Assembly: GCA_024640385.1 (NCBI GenBank)
Contig: JAHEFC010000322.1
Location: 1-5,031, forward strand
Direction of reading: 5' to 3'
Origin: Sphingobacteriales bacterium
Lineage (GTDB): Bacteria; Bacteroidota; Bacteroidia; Chitinophagales; Chitinophagaceae
Length of the DNA: 5,031 nt
A model generated the notes under the pieces. It had not been told where the DNA came from and searched no databases. It saw nothing but the letters and a program-made list of their open reading frames with translations. Below are positions 1 through 5,031 of the stretch, in pieces. A program made the position numbers and the translations under genes. Numbering within the stretch: the stretch's first letter is position 1; each line of letters begins with the position of its first letter.

Positions 1-1
1 T

Positions 2-34
2 CTGTTCTTCGACTATCCGAAAAAGCAGGAATAA
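2..34 (+). CDS. C-terminal tail of a plus-strand gene entering from the left (partial)
   Basis: Reading the plus strand from base 2 gives LFFDYPKKQE followed by a TAA stop at 32-34. Only ten codons lie in the window, so no family can be assigned. The call rests on position: the stop is followed at once by a repeat-rich, hairpin-forming spacer, and the next gene ends at 102 on the opposite strand, which is the usual layout of two convergent genes. The other two plus-strand frames have no comparably placed stop. An alternative is that this stretch is non-coding. Confidence 0.45.
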   Translation: MFFDYPKKQE

Positions 35-40
35 TATTTA

Positions 41-87
41 CAGGTAACAGGTTGCAGCATTTCTATTTTTCTGCAACCTGCAACCTG
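41..87. terminator. Putative bidirectional hairpin between convergent genes
   Basis: CAGGTTGCAG at 48-57 pairs perfectly with CTGCAACCTG at 71-80 around a 13-base loop. Beyond a two-base mismatch, five more pairs form between 41-45 and 83-87. The hairpin lies just past the stop codons of both flanking genes, so it could end or protect both transcripts. It has no clear T-tract after the stem on the plus strand, and only AT-rich sequence (35-40) on the minus strand, so it is not a textbook intrinsic terminator. Because the right side holds four heptamers, the stem can also form in shifted registers. Confidence 0.5.
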
Positions 88-101
88 CCACCTGCAACCT
101 G
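41..101. repeat. Heptamer array CAACCTG with inverted copies
   Basis: Four tandem heptamers stand head to tail at 74-80, 81-87, 88-94 and 95-101. Three are exactly CAACCTG and the third is CCACCTG. Left of a 13-base AT-rich loop (58-70) are the reverse-complement copies: CAGGTTG at 48-54 and a diverged CAGGTAA at 41-47. The array ends at base 101, directly beside the stop codon (102-104) of the minus-strand amidohydrolase gene. It covers nearly the whole spacer between the convergent genes. The repeats are seen directly; their origin, by slippage or as a dispersed family of intergenic elements, is not known. Confidence 0.85.
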
Positions 102-1409
102 CTACTTCAGGCTGTATTTATACTTATATCGCTCGTATAACTGCTTCTGCTTATCATTCAGATCAAGGGTTCGGCCTTGAATGAAGGCATGGGTGATATT
201 GTTGGTTCTCATATCCAGGATGTCACCAGTACTGATCACGATATTTGCATCTTTACCCACTTCAATAGATCCGGTTACATTATCGATGCCCAGTATCTTA
301 GCCGCATTCAGCGTGATGGCTGAAAGTGCTTCCTCTTTGGTCAGGCCATAAGCTGCTGCGGTTCCGGCATTATAAGGAAGATTCCTGTAACGGGTATTTG
401 CATCGTCGTCGTTCAGTGCAAACAATACACCGGCTTTCTGAAGAATGGCTGGCGTACGGTAAGGCTGATCTACCAGGTCATCTGCCAGGGTGGGAAGTTC
501 CAACAGCTGGTTCAGGATCACAGGGATATTATTCTTTTTCAGAAGATCCGCAACCTGGTAGCTTTCATTACCGCCAACGATCACTACGTCAAGGTCAAGT
601 TCGTTTTTGATATCGATGGCCATCAGTATCTGCCTGACTATATCGCAGTGAATGAGTAGTTTTTGCTTTTTATCGAACAAGCCTTTCAATGCTTCGAATT
701 TCAGGTTGATTTCTTTTTTGTCAGCAGCCAGGTTGTACGCTTTGGCTTCTTTCAGAAATGCCTTGAATTTCTCGATCTCTTCAAGGCCGGGTTTGATGGG
801 ATCTGCAGTAGGTGCCGGTGCGCCCGTGAAAGCGGCAAACCTGCTGGGCCTGTTGATCAGGTCAGGCATATCGTAGTGAATGCCGTTATCCATTTTATAC
901 GCTGCATCTTCCCAGTTCCATGCATCCAGTTGCACCACGCTGGAGCTTCCCGAAATGGTTCCACCCTGGGGTACAACAGAAGCCAGCAGGATCCCCACGT
1001 TTCTTAATGGATTGATCAGTTTCGAGTCAGTATTATATGCCACTATCGATCTGACGGAGGGATTGTAATCTCCAATTTCTACAGCGTCGGAAGAAGCCCT
1101 GACTGAGCTGATCTCCCTGAGACCAAGATCTGTATTGGCAAGAATGAGTCCCGGATACACGTGCTTACCAGCCGCATCAAAAACTTTCACATCATCAGCC
1201 GGGATAGGGATATTGGTTCCAACTTTTGTGATCTTACCATCTCTGACTTCGATGGTAGTGTTCTCCAAAACCTGGCCGTTACCAACATGTACGGTGCCGT
1301 TTTTTATGAATAAGAGCCCTTTGTATTCTTTGGCAGGGTAAACGGTTTCCTGCGCCATGGCAGAAGCCATGAATGCCATTGACAGAATGAGGTTGAATAT
1401 TTTTTTCAT
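102..1409 (-). CDS. Exported amidohydrolase-like protein with degenerate metal site (435 aa)
   Basis: The protein begins with a Sec signal peptide (residues 1-19, likely cut in SAMA|QETV), so it acts outside the cytoplasm. Residues about 33-90 form the small beta domain of imidazolonepropionase-like amidohydrolases (IKNGTVHVGNGQVLEN, then EVRDGKITKVG, then AAGKHVYPGL). The barrel follows, and residues 370-393 (KILGIDN to GSIEVGKDANIVI) are the classical end of the family. The catalytic set is incomplete. The HxH after strand 1 is N92-T93-D94, and the strand-6 His position is G279 within a GGNESYQVAD stretch; H254 (LLIHCD) and D335 (ALNDDDAN) remain. Classical hydrolysis with a binuclear metal centre is therefore doubtful. 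It is the second gene of a minus-strand operon, starting 12 bases after the stop of the 1011-residue paralogue. No Shine-Dalgarno is visible, as is common in Bacteroidota, and the signal peptide directly after the ATG supports this start. The substrate is unknown. Confidence 0.95.
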   Translation of the reverse strand: MKKIFNLILSMAFMASAMAQETVYPAKEYKGLLFIKNGTVHVGNGQVLENTTIEVRDGKITKVGTNIPIPADDVKVFDAAGKHVYPGLILANTDLGLREISSVRASSDAVEIGDYNPSVRSIVAYNTDSKLINPLRNVGILLASVVPQGGTISGSSSVVQLDAWNWEDAAYKMDNGIHYDMPDLINRPSRFAAFTGAPAPTADPIKPGLEEIEKFKAFLKEAKAYNLAADKKEINLKFEALKGLFDKKQKLLIHCDIVRQILMAIDIKNELDLDVVIVGGNESYQVADLLKKNNIPVILNQLLELPTLADDLVDQPYRTPAILQKAGVLFALNDDDANTRYRNLPYNAGTAAAYGLTKEEALSAITLNAAKILGIDNVTGSIEVGKDANIVISTGDILDMRTNNITHAFIQGRTLDLNDKQKQLYERYKYKYSLK

Positions 1410-1421
1410 TGTTGATCTCGT

Positions 1422-4400
1422 TTAGTCGTTGTTAATGTTATGATCCTCTACTTCAAGCAGTCCGCGCTGGTGTTCATGATCTTCGCAATGCAGGATCACG
1501 GTAGGAGTGGGCCTTGCAGGACCAACTGGTCCGCCCTCTCTTTTTTCTGCCAGCATTTTCTGGATCAGCCTGTTTCTTTCTGAAACGATCTTTTTCTGTG
1601 CTTCGGCATCTTTGTCCCTGTCGAAATAAACGGTGCCGTCAACAATGGTTTTCTCGGCTCTTGCATATATGCTGAGTGGGTTGTCGCTCCAAAGCACCAG
1701 GTCCGCATCTTTGCCAACCCTGATACTTCCTGTTTTATCGTCTACCCTCAGCATTTTTGCAGGATTGATGGTGACCATGCGTAGTGCCTCTTCTTCGGTC
1801 ATACCACCATATTTTATGGTTTTCGCAGCTTCCTGGTTCAGCCTTCTTGCCATTTCTGCATCATCTGAATTGATGGCCACGTTCAGCCCTACTTTCTGCA
1901 TGATGGCGGCGTTATACGGGATGGCATCCTGTACCTCCACTTTGTAAGCCCACCAGTCCGAGAAAGTAGAAGCGTTTGCGCCATGCAGTTTCATCTTGTC
2001 GGCCACCTTGTATCCTTCCAGTATATGAGTGAGTGTGTTGATCTTGTATCCCATCTTTTCAGCTACTCTCATCGCTGCAGTGATCTCACTTTGAATATAG
2101 GAGTGCATGGTGATGTGGCGCTTGTTATTCAGTATCTCCACCAATGCATCCAGCTCCAGGTCCCTTCTTACCACCATGGGTGCAGCACCTTTTTTCTTAT
2201 TGTTCTCTTCAGCTGCTTTCAGTTGTTTTTCATAATCCCTGGCCCTGGTGAACGCATCCACCATGATCTGTTCTACGCCCATCCTTGTATCGGGGAACCT
2301 GCTGTTGCTGCTGGAGCTGCTCCGTTTAACGTTTTCACCCAGTGCAAACTTGATAAAACCGGGCGCACCCTGGAATTTCATTTCCTCATCGTTCAGGCCC
2401 CAGCGGAGCTTGATCAGTTGCGTTTGACCGCCGATGGTATTGGCCGAGCCATGCAGAATATGAGATGTGGTTACACCCCCGCTCAGCTGCCTGTATATAT
2501 TGATGTCGTCAGGATTGAGGTTGTCAGCGATCCTCACTTCAGATGTGACAGATTCAGCACTTTCGTTGATAGAAAAAGCTGCTATGTGCGAGTGTTCATC
2601 GATGATGCCAGGAGTGACATGTTTGCCAGTGCCATCGATCACCCTGGCTGATGCATCACTGATTCCTTTGCCCACCTGCGCGATCTTGCCATTCTTCACC
2701 AGCACATCAGTATTTTCCATTTTACCTGCAACATCGCTGGTCCATACGGTGGCGTTTTTGATCAGGAGGTTTTCCGCTTTGGGAACTTCTTCATTGCCAT
2801 ATGGCAGAAAGGGATAACTGACTTTACCCAGCCGGGGTGCATCTTTCTTTTTTACTGTGTCTGCCGCATTAGATGCTGCTTTTGAGAGCGAGGCCGTCCA
2901 GGTGAGTTTGGTTCCTGCAGAATCTTCTCCATAGCCTGTCCAGTTATTGCCGTTGCTGATACCGCTTAACCTGATGGTGTTCTTTGATCTTTTCTCCGGT
3001 GTGAAGCTTAGTTTCACCTGTTTGCCATCCGTGCTGAATTTGGCATTGATGGTGTCTTTGCCAATGATACTGGCGGAGCTGGCAGATTTCACGTCCAGGT
3101 TATAGACGGTACTGCCTTTGGGTCCGTTCACTGAAACTGCATAGCTGCCTTTAATATCGGTCCATGCATCTTCTTTGACTCCATATTTTTCGCCCTGCAC
3201 CCAGTTCTGGAGGATAACGGTTTTTTCGGAAAAAATGGGACCTGAGCTGATGATGAAATTGGCCAGCTTACCCGCGTCCAGTGAACCCAGTTTGTCTGCC
3301 ATGCCTACCATGGTAGCGGGGTTGGAAGTGAGTGCTTCCAGTGCTTTTGTTTCAGACAGTCCATATTCGATCGCCTTCCTGAGATTGGCAAGGAATGTTT
3401 TACTATCTCTCAGTTCTGAAGCAGTAAGACTAAACAGAATGCCTGCTTTTTCAAGTGCTGCCGGATTGGAGGGAGCCAGTTCCCAGTGTTTCATGTTTGA
3501 GAGAGAAACGAATCTTGCATCGTTAGGATCTTCCACATCCATGGCCTGTGGATAGTTGAGCGAGAGGATGAACCCTGCTTTTGTGGCAGCAACCTCTTTG
3601 ATACGCTGGTATTCATTGCCGCCGCCTTTAATGATGTACTGCACGCCGAATTCATCTCCTATGCGGTCTGCACTGATGGCTGCCCATTTATCTGTTGTTT
3701 CGAAGATCTGCGGAAGATTCTGGTTATCATTGAATGCCTGCAGGGTAAGGTTTACTTCTTTTTTATCAGTTGATGTTTTATACCATTTCGCATCCAGGAA
3801 GGTCTGGCGAAGCAGGGCAACACTTCCCATCTGTGAAGTAGGGTATGTGGAAGTAGACGAGCCTTTGCTGAAAGAGTAGTGCAGGGAAGCTTTTTCTTTC
3901 AGTGTCACTTCATTTTCTTCTTTGTCGGCCAGCGTCACCACGGCGCCGGTACCGCGTACGATCCCGTCTTTCACGTGTGTGAGTACTGTGCCGAAACCAG
4001 CTTCCCTTAAAGCTTTGGCCCTGGTATCGTCTACGCTGAAAACATTCACTGCATTCACTTCAGCCCTGATGGCCTGGTTCCATCCGAAAGGCCCTTTCTG
4101 CGGTGCCTGTGGTGGAGGCGGGGTGCCGAAGCCGAATCGTGCAGGCGGCGGAGGTGTTGGTGTGCCGTAGTCTGAATAGATGTCGATGAAAGAAGGATAA
4201 ATGAATTTACCCTGGCAATCGATCACGATGGCATCTTTGGGGATGGTGAGATTATTTCCAACGGCCGTGATCTTGCCACCTGCCACCACCATAGCCGCAT
4301 TCTGGAGGGTTGTGCGGGCATCTTTGACAATGGTGGCGTTGGTGAATGCTACTGTGCCGTTCCGCGGATCGGCCACGCCATTAACCGGAAACCCTGTCTG

Positions 4401-4457
4401 GGCCTGGCTTCTGAAAGCTGCCAGTACCAGCAGGAAGTACATAAGGGATCTTCTCAT
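1422..4457 (-). CDS. Exported two-barrel amidohydrolase family protein (1011 aa)
   Basis: Residues 1-19 are a Sec signal peptide (likely cut in SQA|QTGF). Residues about 30-420 form a first amidohydrolase-type unit, from NGTVAFTNATIV to LGSLDAGKLANFIIS, with the HxH position changed to Y94-S95-D96 and the strand-8 Asp position occupied by S347, so it looks inactive. A proline-rich stretch lies at 99-120. Residues about 425-545 are probably a beta-rich linker domain. Residues about 561-950 are a second, complete amidohydrolase unit: small beta domain, PGIIDEHSH (H622, H624), K703 as a possible carboxylated lysine, H785 (ITMHSY), H811 (THILEGYK), D865 (INSDDAE) and the closing GSIRVGKDADLVLWSDNP. 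A helix-rich end and a His/Asp/Glu-rich tail (990-1006) follow. A metal-dependent hydrolase acting outside the cytoplasm on an amide, peptide or lactam-like substrate is likely, but the substrate cannot be deduced. It is first in the operon, with the 435-residue paralogue 12 bases downstream. M6 is an alternative start, but M1 supplies the basic N-region (RR) of the signal peptide. Confidence 0.96.
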   Translation of the reverse strand: MRRSLMYFLLVLAAFRSQAQTGFPVNGVADPRNGTVAFTNATIVKDARTTLQNAAMVVAGGKITAVGNNLTIPKDAIVIDCQGKFIYPSFIDIYSDYGTPTPPPPARFGFGTPPPPQAPQKGPFGWNQAIRAEVNAVNVFSVDDTRAKALREAGFGTVLTHVKDGIVRGTGAVVTLADKEENEVTLKEKASLHYSFSKGSSTSTYPTSQMGSVALLRQTFLDAKWYKTSTDKKEVNLTLQAFNDNQNLPQIFETTDKWAAISADRIGDEFGVQYIIKGGGNEYQRIKEVAATKAGFILSLNYPQAMDVEDPNDARFVSLSNMKHWELAPSNPAALEKAGILFSLTASELRDSKTFLANLRKAIEYGLSETKALEALTSNPATMVGMADKLGSLDAGKLANFIISSGPIFSEKTVILQNWVQGEKYGVKEDAWTDIKGSYAVSVNGPKGSTVYNLDVKSASSASIIGKDTINAKFSTDGKQVKLSFTPEKRSKNTIRLSGISNGNNWTGYGEDSAGTKLTWTASLSKAASNAADTVKKKDAPRLGKVSYPFLPYGNEEVPKAENLLIKNATVWTSDVAGKMENTDVLVKNGKIAQVGKGISDASARVIDGTGKHVTPGIIDEHSHIAAFSINESAESVTSEVRIADNLNPDDINIYRQLSGGVTTSHILHGSANTIGGQTQLIKLRWGLNDEEMKFQGAPGFIKFALGENVKRSSSSSNSRFPDTRMGVEQIMVDAFTRARDYEKQLKAAEENNKKKGAAPMVVRRDLELDALVEILNNKRHITMHSYIQSEITAAMRVAEKMGYKINTLTHILEGYKVADKMKLHGANASTFSDWWAYKVEVQDAIPYNAAIMQKVGLNVAINSDDAEMARRLNQEAAKTIKYGGMTEEEALRMVTINPAKMLRVDDKTGSIRVGKDADLVLWSDNPLSIYARAEKTIVDGTVYFDRDKDAEAQKKIVSERNRLIQKMLAEKREGGPVGPARPTPTVILHCEDHEHQRGLLEVEDHNINND

Positions 4458-4573
4458 GTTGCAGAAATATTTGGTTTTTGATTAAAGAATTGAGAAACGG
4501 GGTGTTATACGGCCAGCGAGGCGTAATTTAATGCTAAACAGAAAAAAACTTGGTTGATTAACGTGTTCATTTT

Positions 4574-4602
4574 CAAATTGTAAACGGTTCAATCGCGTCA
4601 AA
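4574..4602 (-). promoter_or_regulatory. Possible promoter of the amidohydrolase operon
   Basis: On the minus strand, TTTG (4602 to 4599) is followed after 16 bases by TACAATTTG (4582 to 4574). This resembles the Bacteroidota pattern of a TTTG near -33 and TAnnTTTG near -7, but the -7 element has one extra base between TA and TTTG and the spacing is short. Transcription would start near 4568, giving a leader of roughly 110 bases before the ATG at 4457. It is the best candidate I found in this gap, but the match is imperfect. Confidence 0.3.
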
Positions 4603-4614
4603 TTCAGTCTGAAT
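4602..4614. promoter_or_regulatory. 13-base palindrome overlapping the promoter candidate
   Basis: ATTCAG (4602-4607) and CTGAAT (4609-4614) are exact reverse complements around a single T. The site touches the TTTG of the minus-strand promoter candidate, where a dimeric regulator could block or aid polymerase. Arms of six bases can arise by chance in a gap this long, so an operator role is only inferred. Confidence 0.25.
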
Positions 4615-4734
4615 GCCGTTTTCCGGCTTTTAATATCAAAAATTTTAGTTTATTTTTACGTCCCCTCTATCCCTGAAAGTGCTTACGTCATAATCCTTCT
4701 CCTCTAAAAAATCGCTTATCCAACGAACTAGAAA

Positions 4735-4755
4735 AATTGTTTTGCCAAAACAATT
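4735..4755. promoter_or_regulatory. Perfect 21-base palindrome upstream of the exported-protein gene
   Basis: AATTGTTTTG (4735-4744) and CAAAACAATT (4746-4755) are exact reverse complements around a single C at 4745. The right arm ends 15 bases before the ATG at 4771. A one-base centre is too tight for an RNA hairpin loop without opening central pairs, so a binding site for a dimeric regulator is somewhat more likely than an RNA structure. The left arm also contains TTGTTTTG, one mismatch from the -7 consensus TAnnTTTG, which would place the site on a promoter. The palindrome is seen directly; the operator role is inferred. Confidence 0.5.
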
Positions 4756-4770
4756 AATAAGTAATTACCA

Positions 4771-5031
4771 ATGGATGCTATTTTTTTACGTAACCTGTGC
4801 AGGCGTGTCATTCTTTTTACATTAGTCATCAGTTCAAATGTTCAGTTGTTTGCACAGATGGATGGTGTATGGGATCCTGTTGACAGTGCCTGGAAGGGTA
4901 CCGGGGGCAATAGCTGGACCTTGAAAAGCAGAACTGGTATTGTTACTGATTCGGGCAGGTACTATCTCACTGATAATTATGTAAACGACAAGATCAAGGG
5001 TTATCTTGAATATCTTCCCAGCGGTTACGCT
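4771..5031 (+). CDS. Exported protein, N-terminal part; possible esterase or peptidase (runs off the right edge)
   Basis: An open frame of 87 codons reaches the window end without a stop. An in-frame TAA at 4762-4764 makes the ATG at 4771 the first possible start; the next in-frame ATG (codon 30) lies after the signal peptide. Residues 1-29 are a Sec signal peptide with a basic N-region (R7, R11, R12), a hydrophobic stretch ILFTLVI and a likely cut in LFA|QMDG. The mature part begins with a Trp-, Gly- and Ser-rich segment (about 31-65). It ends in KIKGYLEYLPSGYA, which resembles the opening of alpha/beta-hydrolase domains in secreted Bacteroidota esterases or prolyl-oligopeptidase-like proteins, where GYxEYLPxGY precedes a PLxxFLHG oxyanion motif. 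That motif and the catalytic triad would lie beyond the window, so the enzyme class is an inference from memory of the family. The gene is divergent from the amidohydrolase operon and has a 21-base palindrome just upstream. Confidence 0.85.
   Translation, partial: MDAIFLRNLCRRVILFTLVISSNVQLFAQMDGVWDPVDSAWKGTGGNSWTLKSRTGIVTDSGRYYLTDNYVNDKIKGYLEYLPSGYA

Larger units (their letters stand above)
4458..4770. other. Divergent intergenic region, 313 bases
   Basis: This AT-rich gap separates the start of the minus-strand amidohydrolase operon from the start of the plus-strand exported protein gene, so it should carry both promoters. I see no convincing small ORF, tRNA or riboswitch in it. It contains two perfect odd-length palindromes (4602-4614 and 4735-4755), a weak minus-strand promoter candidate (4574-4602), a small bulged hairpin at 4508-4525, a direct repeat of TCAAATT 25 bases apart (4573 and 4598), and two copies of TTACGTC 27 bases apart (4656 and 4683). 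No good plus-strand match to the Bacteroidota promoter pattern was found. Confidence 0.8.

Noticed and set aside
1410..1421. A separate promoter for the 435-aa protein gene
   Set aside because: The 12-base gap after the upstream stop is too short for one and shows no promoter motif; co-transcription is the simpler reading.
2286..2322. Serine-rich run (residues 713-719) in the second barrel as a frameshift or slippage scar
   Set aside because: The frame stays open and family-like sequence (RFPDTRMGVEQ) resumes at once, so it is more likely a variable surface loop.
1983..2651. A 222-codon plus-strand open frame inside the two-barrel gene
   Set aside because: It lies antisense to the conserved C-terminal amidohydrolase unit; its translation shows no recognisable domain and no gene-like context. 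It is a shadow of the minus-strand coding sequence, as are the other plus-strand frames between 326 and 4485.
4615..4631. GCCG/CGGC mini-hairpin followed by TTTT as an intrinsic terminator
   Set aside because: The stem is only four pairs and the T-run is four bases; it sits between divergent genes, where no transcript obviously needs to end.
4637..4644. Minus-strand AATTTTTG as a promoter -7 element
   Set aside because: It has one mismatch and no TTTG or TTG at the right distance upstream on that strand.
4656..4689. Two TTACGTC copies 27 bases apart as regulator sites
   Set aside because: Seven-base direct repeats without symmetry or link to a promoter are weak, and chance is a fair explanation.
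4737..4744. TTGTTTTG as the -7 element of the plus-strand gene
   Set aside because: It differs from TAnnTTTG at one position and has no TTG or TTTG 17-23 bases upstream. It is equally explained as part of the palindrome, so no promoter is called.

Overview
The window looks like chromosomal DNA from a Bacteroidota bacterium, most likely of the Chitinophagaceae or a near relative. This is inferred from Sec signal peptides ending in A-Q, starts without a clear Shine-Dalgarno, AT-rich intergenic DNA beside moderate-GC coding DNA, and the style of the encoded proteins. No marker gene fixes the taxon.

Layout: (1) Bases 2-34 are probably the last ten codons and stop of a plus-strand gene entering from the left. 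(2) Bases 35-101 lie between convergent genes and hold a heptamer array (CAACCTG and its reverse complement) that folds into a hairpin ending exactly at the neighbouring stop codon. (3) Bases 102-4457 are a two-gene minus-strand operon with a 12-base gap: first a 1011-residue exported protein with two amidohydrolase-type barrels, then a 435-residue exported single-barrel amidohydrolase-like protein. (4) Bases 4458-4770 are a divergent intergenic region with two perfect odd-length palindromes and a weak promoter candidate for the operon. (5) From 4771 a plus-strand gene for an exported protein starts and runs off the right edge; it may be an esterase or peptidase of the alpha/beta-hydrolase type.

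The main biological point is that the operon encodes three amidohydrolase barrels, and only the C-terminal barrel of the large protein keeps the full set of metal ligands (H622, H624, probably K703, H785, H811, D865). The N-terminal barrel of the large protein and the separate 435-residue protein resemble each other and have both lost the HxH motif. One catalytic barrel may therefore work with one fused and one separate degenerate barrel in the periplasm or at the cell surface. The substrate cannot be read from the sequence. No RNA gene, mobile element or CRISPR array was seen.
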